Shown: piece after piece, positions 49,452-60,177 of the stretch
How the letters are laid out: each line of letters begins with the position of its first letter
Numbering within the stretch: the first letter of the stretch is position 1
Assembly: GCF_900099805.1 (NCBI RefSeq)
Contig: NZ_FNDR01000006.1
Location: 1-64,000 of the forward strand
DNA: 64,000 bases
Reading direction: 5' to 3'
DNA from: Variovorax sp. OV700
GTDB lineage: Bacteria > Pseudomonadota > Gammaproteobacteria > Burkholderiales > Burkholderiaceae_C
Notes under the pieces: model-generated
Seen by the model: the letters and a program-made list of their open reading frames with translations, nothing else
Told to the model about the DNA's origin: nothing
The model's database searches: none
Translations under genes and position numbers: made by a program

Positions 49452-51188
49452 TCAGTACCCGGCAGCCAGGCCGGTGTTGCGGCGGGGGTCGTTGGCGCCA
49501 TAGAAGCGGTTGGCGCCGACAGGCTTGCCGCCCAGCGACGGCGCGCCGACGATGATCGCCGCCAGGTGGTTGGCTGGCTGCGGCACGCCCAGGTTGTGGC
49601 CCATGTCGGTCAGGATCTTGCGGGTGTCGGGGCTCAGCGCAAAGGTCTCGACATTGGTGACGTCGGGCAGCCATTGCTGGTGGAAGCGCGGCGCATCGAC
49701 GGCTTCCTGCACGTTCATGCCGTAGTCGACCACGTTCAGGATGGTGTGCAGCACCGCCGTGATGATGCGGCTGCCGCCGGGCGTGCCGACCACGAACACC
49801 GGCTTGCCGTCCTTCGAGACGATGGTCGGGCTCATCGAGCTCAGCGGGCGCTTGCCCGGGGCAATGGCATTGGCCTCGCCCTGCACCAGGCCGTACATGT
49901 TGGGCATGCCGATCTTGGCGGTGAAGTCGTCCATCTCGTTGTTCAGCAGCACGCCGGTCTTGTCGGCCGTGACCTTGGCGCCGAACCAGTCGTTGAGCGT
50001 GTAGGTGACCGAGACCGCATTTCCCTGCTGGTCGGTGATCGAGTAGTGGGTGGTGTTGCTGCCTTCGTGCGGCGCGACGCCGGGCTTGATGTCCTTGGAG
50101 ACGCCGGCCTTCTTGGGATCGATCGCGGCGCGGATCTTCTCGGCATAGCCCTTGTCGAGGAGGCGGTCGAGCGGGTTCTTCACGAAGTCCGGGTCGCCCA
50201 GGTAGCTGTTGCGGTCGACGTAGGCGTGGCGCATGGCCTCGATCTGGTAGTGCACCGACTCGGCCGAGCGGAAGCCCAGATCCTTGAGCGGATAGCCTTC
50301 GAGGATGTTGAGCATCTCGCAGATGATCACGCCACCCGAGCTTGGCGGCGGTGCCGACACCACGCGATAGCCGCGGTAGTCGCATTCGACCGGCGCCAGC
50401 TCGCGCGTCTTGTATTGGTCGAGGTCGGCCTGGGTGATGATGCCCTTCCCGGCTTGGCTCGACGCCACGATGGCCTGCCCGACCCAGCCCTTGTAGAAGC
50501 CGTCGACACCCTTGGCGCTGACGGCGCGCAACGTCTTGGCGAGGTCTTTCTGCACCAGCTTCTGGCCGACCGCGAAGGGCTCGCCCTTGTTCAGGAAGAT
50601 CGCGCCGGAGACCGGGTCCTTCTTGAAATCGTTGGTGGCGGTGCGCAGCATGTCGATGTCGCCCTGCTCCAGCGCAAAGCCCTTCTCGGCCAGCTGGATA
50701 GAGGGGGCGATCAGGTCGGCGCGCTTCATGGTGCCGTACTTCTCGCGCGCGTATTCCATGCCCGACACGGAGCCGGGCACGCCCACGGCCAGGTGGCCGT
50801 TGGTGCTCAGGCCCTTGACGACGTTGCCGTCCTTGTCGAGGTACATGTTGGCAGTTGCGGCCAACGGGGCTTTCTCGCGGAAGTCGAGAAAAGTCTTGCG
50901 GCCATCGGCCAGCTGCACGGTCATGAAGCCGCCGCCCCCAAGATTGCCCGCTGCCGGGTACACCACCGCCAGCGCATAGCCCACGGCCACCGCCGCATCG
51001 ACCGCGTTGCCGCCGCGCTTGAGCACGTCGACACCGACCTTGGTGGCTAGGTGCTGCGCACTCACCACCATGCCGTGTTCGGCAGCGACCGGCGCCTGCG
51101 AGGCGGCATTGGAAGCGCTTGCGGCCGCCAGTACGAGTGTGGCCGCCACCGCGGCGCGCAATGTTGGAGTCCAGTGGAGTTGCTGCAT
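49452..51188 (-). CDS. ggt: Gamma-glutamyltransferase
   Basis: The 578-residue product has a signal peptide (LRAAVAATLVLAAASASNAAS) and all landmarks of the family: an N-terminal substrate region (GGNAVDAAVAVGYALAVVYP), GNLGGGGFM, and the autoprocessing site at Thr379 in NTTHYSITD, which starts the small subunit. Later motifs are SSMSPTIVS-like (oxyanion loop) and VVGTPGGSRI. It hydrolyses glutathione and transfers gamma-glutamyl groups in the periplasm. The start was set at MQQLHW because the signal peptide begins there, with GAGGG upstream. A terminator follows. Length is normal. Confidence 0.95.
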   Translation of the reverse strand: MQQLHWTPTLRAAVAATLVLAAASASNAASQAPVAAEHGMVVSAQHLATKVGVDVLKRGGNAVDAAVAVGYALAVVYPAAGNLGGGGFMTVQLADGRKTFLDFREKAPLAATANMYLDKDGNVVKGLSTNGHLAVGVPGSVSGMEYAREKYGTMKRADLIAPSIQLAEKGFALEQGDIDMLRTATNDFKKDPVSGAIFLNKGEPFAVGQKLVQKDLAKTLRAVSAKGVDGFYKGWVGQAIVASSQAGKGIITQADLDQYKTRELAPVECDYRGYRVVSAPPPSSGGVIICEMLNILEGYPLKDLGFRSAESVHYQIEAMRHAYVDRNSYLGDPDFVKNPLDRLLDKGYAEKIRAAIDPKKAGVSKDIKPGVAPHEGSNTTHYSITDQQGNAVSVTYTLNDWFGAKVTADKTGVLLNNEMDDFTAKIGMPNMYGLVQGEANAIAPGKRPLSSMSPTIVSKDGKPVFVVGTPGGSRIITAVLHTILNVVDYGMNVQEAVDAPRFHQQWLPDVTNVETFALSPDTRKILTDMGHNLGVPQPANHLAAIIVGAPSLGGKPVGANRFYGANDPRRNTGLAAGY

Positions 51189-51238
51189 GGAGAAAGTCCC
51201 TCGTTGAGTTGGATGATGATGAAAGGAGATAGACCGCG

Positions 51239-52834
51239 TCATGCGACCAGCAGCGCCTTGCGCTGCAAATCGTCCAAGCCAAGCGCCACATGCTTCAGCG
51301 CGAGTTCCTTGATGGCCGAAGTTTCGGTCAGCGGCTTGTCGTTCTGAACGAATCTGAGGCGATCGGCAAGCACCTCGCCCACCAGATGGTCGGCCAGCAT
51401 CTCGTGCGAATGCGCACCATCGAGAAGCGGCAACAGGCAACGCTCGAGCGCGGTGAGTTCCACGGAATCGTGCCATTGGTTGCAGACACTGGCCGAGTTT
51501 CCGGCCGACAACGCGAGACCGAGTGCGGTTCGAACCGACGGCAGGGCACGCGGCCGCGCCGATATCTCGACGGCGACCTGCACTGGTCCGCGCCGCATAC
51601 GCACGGCGCCAAGAATAAGCAGTTCTTCGAGCATCGACAGCACGTGCGGCTCGACGGAAGTGCGCGCCTCACCCGTGACAGACACCACCGCGGCGACCAG
51701 CGCCTCGAACGACGTGCTGGCCGGGTAGCGGGAATCGAGCACCTGCGCCAAGGCCTTGTGCACCGGCAGGCGCAGCGTCACTGTGAGATTGCGCAGCGCC
51801 CTGCACGGCTGCTCACGTGCATCGAGGGTCAGAGCGCCGCCGTCCGCCGCCGCGAACACACCGGCGAATTCAAGTCCGCGAATGCGGGCGTGGTCGAGCC
51901 GGTAGCGGATGTCGCCGCCGCGGCCCTGCTTGACCAGCAAGGTCTGGCGAAAGGTGCGATTGACCAGAAAGTCGAGGTACTGTTCCATCAGGACCTGGCT
52001 TCCGCCGCACTCGCGCAGCAGCGGCTCGCGAACCTTTTCGCCGTAGTTCTGCACGAACATGGTCGAGGGCTCCGCGTCGGCCAGGTAGGCGAGGCCCTTG
52101 GCCTCGGCGCGCGCCGCAAACTCCTTGAAATAGCAGGGTGCGTTGCAGGGCTCGAGGAATTCGTGCAGCAGGTAGTAGCTGTTGGCACCACGCACGATAG
52201 GCATCGTTTCTTCGAGCGTTTTCTTGAGAACGCTGTCGGACCGAGCCGACTGCTCCAGAAATTCGAGCATGCCGCGCGCATATGACAGCTGTTCTTCCGG
52301 CGTGTCGCGCGGACCGCCCCGCAGGATCATTGCGTCGCGCACGATCTCCCTCGCCTTCCAGCCCGGGTACACGTTGTAGCTCACATAGGCGACGCCATCC
52401 GGTGCAAGGTTCTCGCAGCAGATGCGAAGAATCGCATCCTGTACCGGGCCCGGCACCCAGCTGTAGACCCCGTGGCAGACGATGTAGTCGAACTGGCCGA
52501 AAGATGCATCGATCTCCGCGAGGTCGAACACCCGCAGCTCCACATTCGGCAGTGCCGCGCGGGAAATCGCGCCTGTGCCTTGCTCCACCTGTACCTTCGA
52601 CAAGTCGAGGCCGAGGGCGCTGGCCTCTGGATGGCGCGCGGCGAACGGAATCAGGTTGCCGCCTGCGGCGCAGCCAAGCTCCAGCACCCTCGCCCGGGCG
52701 GGAGCAGGCGTCTGGAGGCCGAACAGGAACGCGATGGCTTCGAGATGCTCGACCGCCGTTTGCGGGAACGGGTGCGATTCATAGGGCACCGCGTTGTAGT
52801 AGCGCGTGAGCGTCGAAGTCAGTGAATCGGGCAC
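51239..52834 (-). CDS. SAM-dependent methyltransferase with regulatory domain
   Basis: The 531-residue product has a class I methyltransferase domain (motif I VLELGCAAGGNLIPFA; then ALGLDLS and the VCHGVYSWVP segment) in its first 220 residues. A methyltransferase regulatory domain follows (IRYRLDHARIRGLEF), and then a winged-helix-like C-terminus. The acceptor is unknown. The start is GTG at 52834, with AAAGGA five bases upstream; the upstream frame, up to 53086, runs into the tmRNA and is not coding. It lies beyond the tmRNA terminator on the same strand. Confidence 0.85.
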   Translation of the reverse strand: MPDSLTSTLTRYYNAVPYESHPFPQTAVEHLEAIAFLFGLQTPAPARARVLELGCAAGGNLIPFAARHPEASALGLDLSKVQVEQGTGAISRAALPNVELRVFDLAEIDASFGQFDYIVCHGVYSWVPGPVQDAILRICCENLAPDGVAYVSYNVYPGWKAREIVRDAMILRGGPRDTPEEQLSYARGMLEFLEQSARSDSVLKKTLEETMPIVRGANSYYLLHEFLEPCNAPCYFKEFAARAEAKGLAYLADAEPSTMFVQNYGEKVREPLLRECGGSQVLMEQYLDFLVNRTFRQTLLVKQGRGGDIRYRLDHARIRGLEFAGVFAAADGGALTLDAREQPCRALRNLTVTLRLPVHKALAQVLDSRYPASTSFEALVAAVVSVTGEARTSVEPHVLSMLEELLILGAVRMRRGPVQVAVEISARPRALPSVRTALGLALSAGNSASVCNQWHDSVELTALERCLLPLLDGAHSHEMLADHLVGEVLADRLRFVQNDKPLTETSAIKELALKHVALGLDDLQRKALLVA

Positions 52835-52939
52835 GGCGTCCTTTTTTTGGCGGATCGAGCTGGCCAGCTGCGCCCTTTGCGAGAAAGCGCAACGGTGATG
52901 GCGTGACAGCGCCCGGTGACTATAGCCGTGCGTCCGGGC

Positions 52940-52975
52940 AAAAAAAAGCCAACCTGCCGCAGGTTGGCTTTTTTT
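52940..52975 (-). terminator. Rho-independent terminator of tmRNA
   Basis: AAAAAAAGCCAACCTGC, loop CGCA, then the complementary GGTTGGCTTTTTTT. It lies six bases beyond the CCA end of the tmRNA. Confidence 0.9.
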
Positions 52976-52981
52976 GATGGA

Positions 52982-53366
52982 TGGTGGAGCTGGGGGGATT
53001 TGAACCCCCGTCCGCAAGCCTTCTTCGCGCAGTTCTACATGTTTAGTGATCTGATTTGAGTCTCGCTTCCGGAGTCGCGCAGTCACACGCTAAACCGGAC
53101 GCCAGCACCCTATTTTCTCGCCCCGACCCAAGGTACACGGATCGGAGCCAGCCCATGTAATTATCCTTGCAGCCGGGAGGTCAGGATTGCTCCAGACCCC
53201 CTTGCCCAGCCCATCGGCCAACTGTTGCAAGGCTCACTGGCAATTAAGCAGCGAGTGCGAAACGTTCGTCGTTTGCAGTTAGTTTGTTTGAATCTGTTTT
53301 ACGAGCGCATTCAGCTCGACATGCCCCGCTGCGATTCCGAACCCACGTCGAAACCAGTGCAGCCCC
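52982..53366 (-). ncRNA. ssrA: Transfer-messenger RNA (tmRNA)
   Basis: The RNA is about 385 bases. The 5' end GGGGCTG pairs with CAGCTCC before the ACCA end, forming the tRNA-like acceptor stem. The T-arm is visible as GGGGGTTCAAATCCCCCC. The tag reading frame is GCA AAC GAC GAA CGT TTC followed by codons for ALAA and TAA, giving ANDERFALAA. It rescues stalled ribosomes together with SmpB. Its 3' end lies just before the terminator and the methyltransferase gene. The upstream gph gene ends 12 bp before its 5' end. Confidence 0.95.
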
Positions 53367-53375
53367 AAGCCAACC

Positions 53376-53403
53376 ATTTTAGGCCTTATTCAGCAAATGC
53401 AAG
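53376..53403 (-). promoter_or_regulatory. Likely promoter of tmRNA inside the gph 3' end
   Basis: CTTGCA, 16 bases, TAAAAT, with the tmRNA 5' end 10 bases later. The -10 element overlaps the gph stop codon. The fit to sigma-70 is good in the -10 and partial in the -35. Confidence 0.55.
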
Positions 53404-54047
53404 AGCTCCAGGGGCGCAGCGATCGAAGCATCTGCGTTCCAGAGTGTCACATCGGCCTGCGGGCCCATGTAGCCATAGGTAGCCGCGATGGTTCGCATGC
53501 CCGCGGCACGGCCGGCGACGATGTCGCGCTCGTCGTCTCCCACGTACACGCATGCGCTGGACGGCACGCCCATCCGCCGCGCCGCTTCGTGCAAGGGCTC
53601 GGGGTGCGGCTTGGAATACGGCGTCGTATCGCCGCTCACGATGGCGCCCGCGCTGCTGAAAAGCGGAATGGCGCGCGTCAACGGATCGGTAAAGCGCGCC
53701 GACTTGTTGGTGACCACACCCCAGGCCAACCCACGTGTGCAGATGGCGTCGATGAGCGCCTGCACTCCGTCGAACACGTGCGTATTGAGCAGCATTCGGT
53801 TCTCGTAGGCCACGAAGAATTCTTCGCGCAGTGCGGGGAACTCCGGTGCATCGGGCGCGATGCCGAACGCCACGCCGAGCATGCCCCGTGCGCCAGCTCC
53901 GGCCATGAACCGATAGCGCTCCAGCGGATACGACTCGAGGCCGCGATCGGTACGCATCTTGTCGGCTGCGGCGCCGAGATCGGGTGCGCTGTCGATCAGC
54001 GTGCCGTCCAGATCGAACAGCACGGCTTTTACTGCTCCGGCCGTCAC
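53379..54047 (-). CDS. gph: Phosphoglycolate phosphatase
   Basis: The 222-residue product is a HAD-family phosphatase: DLDGTLIDS (residues 12-20, nucleophile Asp), VVTNKSARF (motif II), [15 protein letters not shown] (motif III Lys) and [18 protein letters not shown] (motif IV). Its size and cap domain fit Gph, which removes phosphoglycolate. The GTG start overlaps the ubiG stop, a pairing well known in proteobacteria. It ends at the tmRNA promoter. Other HAD substrates cannot be excluded. Confidence 0.9.
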   Translation of the reverse strand: MTAGAVKAVLFDLDGTLIDSAPDLGAAADKMRTDRGLESYPLERYRFMAGAGARGMLGVAFGIAPDAPEFPALREEFFVAYENRMLLNTHVFDGVQALIDAICTRGLAWGVVTNKSARFTDPLTRAIPLFSSAGAIVSGDTTPYSKPHPEPLHEAARRMGVPSSACVYVGDDERDIVAGRAAGMRTIAATYGYMGPQADVTLWNADASIAAPLELLHLLNKA

Positions 54048-54775
54048 GCTTGCGAACCCGTCGTCGAGGCCGGCTTTTGCGTAGCGAACATGTAGTTGAC
54101 GCTGGTGTCGGCGCTGAGCCAGTAGCGGCGCGTCAACGGGTTGTGTTCCATCCCCCGCGTGTGGCGCAGGTCAAGGCCGGCTGCGCGGCAGTGGGCCGCC
54201 AGCTCGCTGGGCCGGATCAGCTTGGCGTATTCGTGGGTGCCGCGGGGCAGCATGCCCAGAACGTATTCGGCACCGACGATGGCCAGCATGAACGACTTGA
54301 GGTTGCGGTTGATCGTCGAAAAGAAGACCCAGCCACCCGGCTTCACGAGCGTTGCGCAAGCCTGGACGATGGAAGCGGGCTCGGGCACGTGCTCGAGCAT
54401 TTCCATGCAGGTCACGACGTCGAAACTGCCAGGCTGCTCCGCGGCGAGCGCCTCGGCACTGACTTCACGGTATTTGACGCCGCTCGTGCCGGCTTCGAGC
54501 GCGTGCAGCCTCGCCACCTTGAGCGCCTTGCTCGCCAGATCGATGCCAAGCACCTCGGCGCCTTTTCGGGCCATCGAATCGGCGAGGATGCCTCCGCCAC
54601 AACCGATATCGAGCACCTTGCGCTGTGAAATGGGCGCAATACCGTCAATCCATTCCAGTCGCAGCGGATTGATTTCATGGAGCGGACGGAATTCACTGTC
54701 CAAATCCCACCACCGATGGGCTAGTTCCGAAAACTTGGCGAGTTCCGCGGGATCGGCATTCACGTTATCTGTCAT
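54044..54775 (-). CDS. ubiG: Ubiquinone biosynthesis O-methyltransferase UbiG
   Basis: The 243-residue product has [22 protein letters not shown], the UbiG signature before the methyltransferase core, then [16 protein letters not shown] (motif I), [13 protein letters not shown] and [12 protein letters not shown]. It methylates two hydroxyl groups in ubiquinone synthesis. The start ATG at 54775 was chosen over a GTG at 54802 because [15 protein letters not shown] matches the usual length. It overlaps gph by four bases and is divergent from none; ompA lies upstream on the same strand behind a terminator. Confidence 0.94.
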   Translation of the reverse strand: MTDNVNADPAELAKFSELAHRWWDLDSEFRPLHEINPLRLEWIDGIAPISQRKVLDIGCGGGILADSMARKGAEVLGIDLASKALKVARLHALEAGTSGVKYREVSAEALAAEQPGSFDVVTCMEMLEHVPEPASIVQACATLVKPGGWVFFSTINRNLKSFMLAIVGAEYVLGMLPRGTHEYAKLIRPSELAAHCRAAGLDLRHTRGMEHNPLTRRYWLSADTSVNYMFATQKPASTTGSQA

Positions 54776-54854
54776 GCCACGATTATGAAACGGAGAATGC
54801 ACCGGCGGACATGAGTGGGCACTTGACGCGTATCAGAAGGAATTCGACAGGCAT

Positions 54855-54884
54855 AAAAAAACCCCGCCGAGGCGGGGTTTTTTT
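54855..54884 (-). terminator. Rho-independent terminator of ompA
   Basis: AAAAAAACCCCGCC, short loop GA, GGCGGGGTTTTTTT: a perfect stem with T-runs. It lies about 17 bp after the ompA stop. Confidence 0.9.
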
Positions 54885-54900
54885 CAGCGATTCAATCGAA

Positions 54901-55557
54901 TCACTTGTTGGCGCGGGTGCCGACCACTTCGATTTCCACGCGGCGGTTCTTGGCGCGGCCTTCTTTGGTCTTGTTGTCAGCCACAGGCTGCTTCTCGCCC
55001 TTGCCTTCGGTGTAGACGCGGTTGCGTTCGATGCCCTTCGAGACCAGGAAGGCCTTGACGGCTTCGGCGCGGCGCACCGACAGACGCTGGTTGTAGGCGT
55101 CCGAACCGATCGAGTCGGTGTGGCCCACAGCGATGATCACTTCGAGGTTGACGTCACGGATCTTCGAGACCAGGTCGGTCAGCTTTGCGCGACCTTCAGG
55201 CTTCAGAACCGACTTGTCGAAGTCGAAGAATGCGTCAGCAGCGAAGGTCACCTTCGAAGCGGCGACTTGCGGTGCGGGCGCGGGAGCGGCCGGTGCGCCC
55301 GGAACGGGAGCAACTGCAGCCGGAGCTGCTGCAACCAGAGCACCGTCGCAACCAGCGGCGGCAGTAGCCGGCGTCCAGTTGGCATCGCGCCAGCACAGTT
55401 CGTTCGTGCCGTTCTTCCAAACCAGTTCGCCGGTGCCGTTTTGCCAGTTGTCGATCGTAGGACCGCCATTCGCAGCGGTGACACGGGTCTGCGCGCCGGC
55501 GGCAGTGGCGAGCGCAGCGACTGCAAACATCATCGCCACTTTATTCAGTTTCTTCAT
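54901..55557 (-). CDS. ompA: OmpA-family outer membrane protein
   Basis: The 218-residue product has a signal peptide (LNKVAMMFAVAALATAAGAQ), a short N-terminal region with WQNGTGELVWKNGTNELCWRD, an Ala/Pro-rich linker, and a C-terminal OmpA peptidoglycan-binding domain: FFDFDKSVLKPEGRAKL, then VGHTDSIGSDAYNQRLSVRRA and GKGEKQPVADN. The eight-stranded beta-barrel of classical OmpA is missing, so this is the short betaproteobacterial type that links the outer membrane to peptidoglycan. It is highly expressed in many relatives. The promoter lies in the 225-bp space shared with gyrA. Confidence 0.9.
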   Translation of the reverse strand: MKKLNKVAMMFAVAALATAAGAQTRVTAANGGPTIDNWQNGTGELVWKNGTNELCWRDANWTPATAAAGCDGALVAAAPAAVAPVPGAPAAPAPAPQVAASKVTFAADAFFDFDKSVLKPEGRAKLTDLVSKIRDVNLEVIIAVGHTDSIGSDAYNQRLSVRRAEAVKAFLVSKGIERNRVYTEGKGEKQPVADNKTKEGRAKNRRVEIEVVGTRANK

Positions 55558-55782
55558 GGTTCTCCTCTTGGGGAAAAAGCCGCAGCCGCGCTGCGAATCA
55601 AGGACGCTTTAAGTGACCACCACCCAAAACGTTGAGGCGATTGTGCCATAGGGTCTTTGGCAAACAGGCCGCTGGACGGCCCGGAAGCGTAGGACGGAGG
55701 CGGAATAGCCGCCTTGTGTTGCGGCGGTGCGACACCCCTCACAGCGTAAAATTTCGCCTTCCTGCCGCCAGCCTCTCGCTCA

Positions 55783-58428
55783 ATGACCTCCTTCGCCAAA
55801 GAAACCCTGCCCATCAGTCTCGAAGAGGAAATGCGCAGCAGCTATCTCGATTACGCCATGAGCGTGATCGTTGGCCGGGCGCTTCCCGATGCACGCGATG
55901 GCCTCAAGCCCGTGCACCGGCGCGTGCTGTTTGCCATGCACGAACTCAACAACGACTGGAACCGGGCCTACAAGAAGTCCGCCCGTATCGTGGGCGACGT
56001 GATCGGCAAGTACCACCCGCACGGTGACCAGTCGGTCTACGACACCATCGTGCGGCTGGCGCAGGACTTTTCCATGCGTCATATGCTGGTCGACGGCCAA
56101 GGCAACTTCGGGTCGGTGGACGGAGACAACGCGGCCGCAATGCGGTATACGGAAATCCGGCTCGCCAAAATTGCGCACGAAATGCTGGGCGATATCGACA
56201 AGGAAACTGTCGATTTCCAAGACAATTACGACGGTTCGGAAAAAGAGCCCAAGGTCTTGCCGAGCAAACTGCCCAATTTGCTGGTGAATGGCTCCGGCGG
56301 TATTGCAGTGGGCATGGCCACCAATATTCCACCGCACAATCTCAATGAAGTGGTGGACGCCTGCCTGCACTTGCTGCGCAATCCGGAGGCCTCCATCGAC
56401 GAGTTGATGGAAATCGTGCCGGCGCCCGACTTCCCCACCGCCGGCATCATTTACGGCATCAATGGCGTCCGGGACGGCTACCGCACGGGCCGCGGCAAGG
56501 TCGTGATGCGCGCCAAGTGCCACTTCGAGGACATCGACCGTGGCCAGCGCCAGGCGATCATCGTCGACGAGCTCCCCTACCAGGTCAACAAGAAGACGCT
56601 GCAGGAGCGCATGGCCGAGCTGGTGCACGAAAAGAAGATCGAAGGCATCAGCCACATCCAGGACGAGTCCGACAAGTCGGGTATGCGCCTGGTGATCGAG
56701 CTCAAGCGCGGCGAAGTGCCCGAGGTGGTGCTCAACAACCTCTATAAGCAGACGCAGCTGCAAGACACCTTCGGCATCAACATGGTGGCGCTGGTCGATG
56801 GCCAGCCCAAGCTGTGCAATCTGAAGGACCTGATCCAGGTCTTCCTGCAGCACCGCCGCGAAGTGGTTACGCGCCGCACCGTCTTCACCCTGCGCAAGGC
56901 CCGCGAACGCGGCCACGTACTCGAAGGCCTCGCGGTGGCGCTGGCCAACATCGACGATTTCATTTCGATCATCCGCAACGCCCCGACGCCGCCGGTCGCC
57001 AAGGCCGAACTGATGACCCGCAGCTGGGACAGCAAGCTGGTGCGCGAAATGCTCACGCGTTCACGCGCCGATGGCGGCGTGGTCAATGCCGACGACTACC
57101 GCCCCGACGGCCTGGAGCGCGAGTTCGGCATGGGTTCGGACGGTCTCTATCGCCTGTCGGAAACCCAGGCCCAAGAAATCCTTCAGATGCGCCTGCAGCG
57201 CCTGACCGGTCTCGAGCAGGACAAGATCGTTGCCGAGTACAAGGAAGTCATGGCAGAGATCGACGACCTGCTCGACATCCTGGCCAAGCCCGAGCGTGTT
57301 TCGGTCATCATCGGCGACGAACTCGGCACCATCAAGCAGGAGTTCGGCCAATCGAAGCTCGGCGCGCGCCGCAGCCTTGTCGAGCACAGCGCCTTCGATC
57401 TCTCGACCGAAGACCTGATCACCCCGACCGACATGGTGGTGACGCTCTCGCACAGCGGTTACATCAAGAGCCAGCCGCTCCACGAATACCGGGCGCAAAA
57501 ACGCGGCGGGCGCGGCAAGCAGGCCACGGTCACCAAGGAAGACGACTGGATCGACCAGCTCTTCATTGCAAACACGCACGACTACATCCTGTGCTTCTCC
57601 AACCGGGGCCGGCTCTACTGGCTCAAGGTGTGGGAAGTGCCGGCGGGATCGCGCGGATCGCGCGGCCGCCCGATCGTCAACATGTTCCCGCTGCAGGAAG
57701 GCGAGAAGATCAACGTCGCGCTCGCCCTGACCGGCGAGAAGCGCACCTTCCCGGCCGACCAGTATGTGTTCATGGCAACCTCCATGGGCACGGTCAAGAA
57801 GACCACCCTCGACGAGTTCAACAACCCCCGCAAGGGCGGCATCATCGCGGTGAACCTCGACGAGGGCGACTACCTCATCGGCGCCGCACTCACCGATGGC
57901 AAGCACGACGTGATGCTGTTCAGCGACGGCGGCAAGGCGGTGCGCTTCGACGAAGAGGACGTGCGTCCGCTGGGCCGCAATGCACGCGGCGTGCGCGGCA
58001 TGTCGCTCGACCCGGGCCAAGGCGTAATTGCCATGCTGGTGGCCGAGGACGAGCAGCAGAGCGTGCTCACCGCCACCGAAAATGGTTACGGAAAGCGCAC
58101 AAGCATTACCGAGTACACCCGTCATGGCCGGGGAACCAAAGGCATGATTGCGATTCAACAGAGCGAGCGCAACGGCAAAGTCGTTGCCGCCACCCTCGTG
58201 CATGCGGACGATGAGATCATGCTCATCACCGACAAGGGCGTGCTAGTGCGCACCCGGGTTGCCGAGATTCGCGAACTGGGTCGCGCGACGCAAGGCGTCA
58301 CGCTGATCGGGCTCGACGAAGGCGCCAAACTCAGCGGGCTACAGCGAATCGTCGAAAACGACGCCAACGGCGAGACCGAGCCGGGCGCAGACGATACTTC
58401 CACATCTTCAACGGAGAACCCTCAGTGA
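55783..58428 (+). CDS. gyrA: DNA gyrase subunit A
   Basis: The 881-residue product has the catalytic Tyr122 ([12 protein letters not shown]), the QRDR region ([21 protein letters not shown]), and the C-terminal beta-pinwheel with the GyrA box QKRGGRGK. It supercoils DNA with GyrB and is the quinolone target. The residue at the E. coli Ser83 position is Gln83, with Asp87 conserved. The protein is normal in length. It overlaps the DUF2059 gene by four bases (GTGA at 58425) and is the first of a plus-strand string of amino-acid genes. Confidence 0.98.
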   Translation: MTSFAKETLPISLEEEMRSSYLDYAMSVIVGRALPDARDGLKPVHRRVLFAMHELNNDWNRAYKKSARIVGDVIGKYHPHGDQSVYDTIVRLAQDFSMRHMLVDGQGNFGSVDGDNAAAMRYTEIRLAKIAHEMLGDIDKETVDFQDNYDGSEKEPKVLPSKLPNLLVNGSGGIAVGMATNIPPHNLNEVVDACLHLLRNPEASIDELMEIVPAPDFPTAGIIYGINGVRDGYRTGRGKVVMRAKCHFEDIDRGQRQAIIVDELPYQVNKKTLQERMAELVHEKKIEGISHIQDESDKSGMRLVIELKRGEVPEVVLNNLYKQTQLQDTFGINMVALVDGQPKLCNLKDLIQVFLQHRREVVTRRTVFTLRKARERGHVLEGLAVALANIDDFISIIRNAPTPPVAKAELMTRSWDSKLVREMLTRSRADGGVVNADDYRPDGLEREFGMGSDGLYRLSETQAQEILQMRLQRLTGLEQDKIVAEYKEVMAEIDDLLDILAKPERVSVIIGDELGTIKQEFGQSKLGARRSLVEHSAFDLSTEDLITPTDMVVTLSHSGYIKSQPLHEYRAQKRGGRGKQATVTKEDDWIDQLFIANTHDYILCFSNRGRLYWLKVWEVPAGSRGSRGRPIVNMFPLQEGEKINVALALTGEKRTFPADQYVFMATSMGTVKKTTLDEFNNPRKGGIIAVNLDEGDYLIGAALTDGKHDVMLFSDGGKAVRFDEEDVRPLGRNARGVRGMSLDPGQGVIAMLVAEDEQQSVLTATENGYGKRTSITEYTRHGRGTKGMIAIQQSERNGKVVAATLVHADDEIMLITDKGVLVRTRVAEIRELGRATQGVTLIGLDEGAKLSGLQRIVENDANGETEPGADDTSTSSTENPQ

Positions 58429-59015
58429 AAAAATTCAAGCTCGCACTTCTGACTGTCGCCCTGGCTGGCAGCTCGATGGCCGCCATGGCGCAGGACAAAG
58501 CCGCGCTTATCAAGCAGTTCGTGGACGTGCAACGCCCCGGCATCGAATCCCTCGCACGCGGCCTGGTCGAGCAATCGAGCGCGCCCATCGCGCAGGCTGG
58601 TTCGCAATACCTGCAAACGCAAGTGCCCGAAGCCAAGCGCGAGTCGGCTGCCAAGGCCGCCGACGCCGAACTGAAGAAGTACTTCGACGAGGCCTATCCG
58701 ATCGTGCGCGACAAGGCCGTGCAGCTGGCACCGGGCGCCCTCACCCCGCTGCTCGAGCAGAACTTCAGCGAAGAAGAGCTCAAGCAATTGCTGGCCTGGA
58801 TCAACTCGCCGCTCAGCAAGAAGTACCAGGACCTGAATCCGAAGATGCAGACCGCCCTGACCGAAAAGCTCGTGACCGAAACGCGCGGAACCATCGAACC
58901 CAAGATGCGCGCACTCGACGAAAACGTGGCCAAGGCGCTGGGTGCTCCGACCGGCGGCTCGCAACAAGGCGCCGCTCCCGCCAAGGCCCCAGCCAAGGCT
59001 CCCGCCAAGAAGTGA
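58425..59015 (+). CDS. DUF2059 periplasmic protein
   Basis: The 196-residue product has a signal peptide ([17 protein letters not shown]) followed by [20 protein letters not shown], the start of a DUF2059-type all-helical domain that ends with [22 protein letters not shown]. The C-terminus is a Lys/Ala/Pro-rich tail ([13 protein letters not shown]). The family is periplasmic and of unknown function. GTG start overlaps gyrA by four bases. It ends one base before serC, so all three are one transcription unit. Confidence 0.88.
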   Translation: MKKFKLALLTVALAGSSMAAMAQDKAALIKQFVDVQRPGIESLARGLVEQSSAPIAQAGSQYLQTQVPEAKRESAAKAADAELKKYFDEAYPIVRDKAVQLAPGALTPLLEQNFSEEELKQLLAWINSPLSKKYQDLNPKMQTALTEKLVTETRGTIEPKMRALDENVAKALGAPTGGSQQGAAPAKAPAKAPAKK

Positions 59016-59016
59016 C

Positions 59017-60153
59017 GTGACACAACAGCAGCAGCCCAAGCTCGCCGGCACACGCCCGTACAACTTTTCCGCAGGTCCGGCTGCCATGCCGGAGGCGGTG
59101 CTACAACGCGCCGCCTCCGAAATGCTCGACTGGCAAGGCAGCGGAATGAGCGTGATGGAAATGAGCCATCGCGGCAAGGAATTCGGCGCCATCTGCACCC
59201 AGGCCGAAGCCGACATCCGCACGCTGCTGGCTGTGCCCGAGAATTTCCACATCCTCTTCATGCAGGGTGGCGGGCTCGGTGAGAACGCCATCGTGCCGAT
59301 GAACCTGTCGCGCGGCAAAGCCGCCGACTTCGTCATCACCGGCAGCTGGAGCATCAAGTCGCAAAAGGAAGCCCAGCGCTATTGCACGGCGAACATCGCC
59401 GCCAGCAACGCCGGCGACAATCACACGCGGCTGCCCGACCCATCGACCTGGCGACTCGCGCAAGATGCCTCGTACGTGCACCTGTGCACCAACGAGACCA
59501 TCAACGGCATCGAGTTTCATCAGCTGCCCGACCTCGCAGCCCTTGGCAGCAATGCGCCGCTGGTCATTGACTTTTCGTCGCACGTGGCCTCGCGCAGCGT
59601 CGACTGGCGCCGCGTCGGCCTGGCATTCGGCGGGGCGCAGAAGAACCTCGGCCCGGCCGGACTCACGCTCGTGATCGTGCGGGACGACCTGCTCGGTCAT
59701 GCGCTCGAAATCTGCCCCAGCGCGTTCAACTACAAGATCGTTGCGGACAACAAGTCCATGTACAACACCCCGCCGACCTGGGGCATCTACATGGCGGGGC
59801 TCACATTCCAATGGCTGCTACAGCAGACCGAAGGCACGCTCACTGGCGTGGCCGCCATGGAGCAACGCAACATCGCCAAGGCGAAGCTGCTGTACGACTA
59901 CATCGATGGCTCTTCGTTCTACGTCAACAAGATCGACCCGGGTTGCCGCTCGCGCATGAACGTACCCTTCTTCCTCTCTGACGAGAGCCGGAATGACGCC
60001 TTCCTGGCCAGCGCGCGCGAGGCCGGGCTGCTGCAGCTCAAGGGCCACAAGTCGGTCGGAGGCATGCGCGCGAGCATCTACAACGCCATGCCGCTGGAAG
60101 GCGTACAGGCACTTGTGGGCTACATGCGAGAATTCGAGCGATCGCATGCCTAG
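59017..60153 (+). CDS. serC: Phosphoserine aminotransferase
   Basis: The 378-residue product has [15 protein letters not shown] at the start, HRGKEF, and the pyridoxal-phosphate Lys in [12 protein letters not shown]. It makes phosphoserine from phosphohydroxypyruvate. The start is GTG at 59017, one base after the DUF2059 stop; the frame upstream is in another gene. Later landmarks are [15 protein letters not shown] and [12 protein letters not shown]. It is followed by pheA, tyrA and aroA, a known betaproteobacterial arrangement. Confidence 0.97.
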   Translation: MTQQQQPKLAGTRPYNFSAGPAAMPEAVLQRAASEMLDWQGSGMSVMEMSHRGKEFGAICTQAEADIRTLLAVPENFHILFMQGGGLGENAIVPMNLSRGKAADFVITGSWSIKSQKEAQRYCTANIAASNAGDNHTRLPDPSTWRLAQDASYVHLCTNETINGIEFHQLPDLAALGSNAPLVIDFSSHVASRSVDWRRVGLAFGGAQKNLGPAGLTLVIVRDDLLGHALEICPSAFNYKIVADNKSMYNTPPTWGIYMAGLTFQWLLQQTEGTLTGVAAMEQRNIAKAKLLYDYIDGSSFYVNKIDPGCRSRMNVPFFLSDESRNDAFLASAREAGLLQLKGHKSVGGMRASIYNAMPLEGVQALVGYMREFERSHA

Positions 60154-60177
60154 GCGCATGCCCTGTTGCTCGCACCG

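Noticed and set aside
52981..53086. Apparent N-terminal extension of the methyltransferase frame
   Set aside because: It runs through the tmRNA 3' end and its terminator; a GTG at 52834 with a good ribosome binding site is the real start.
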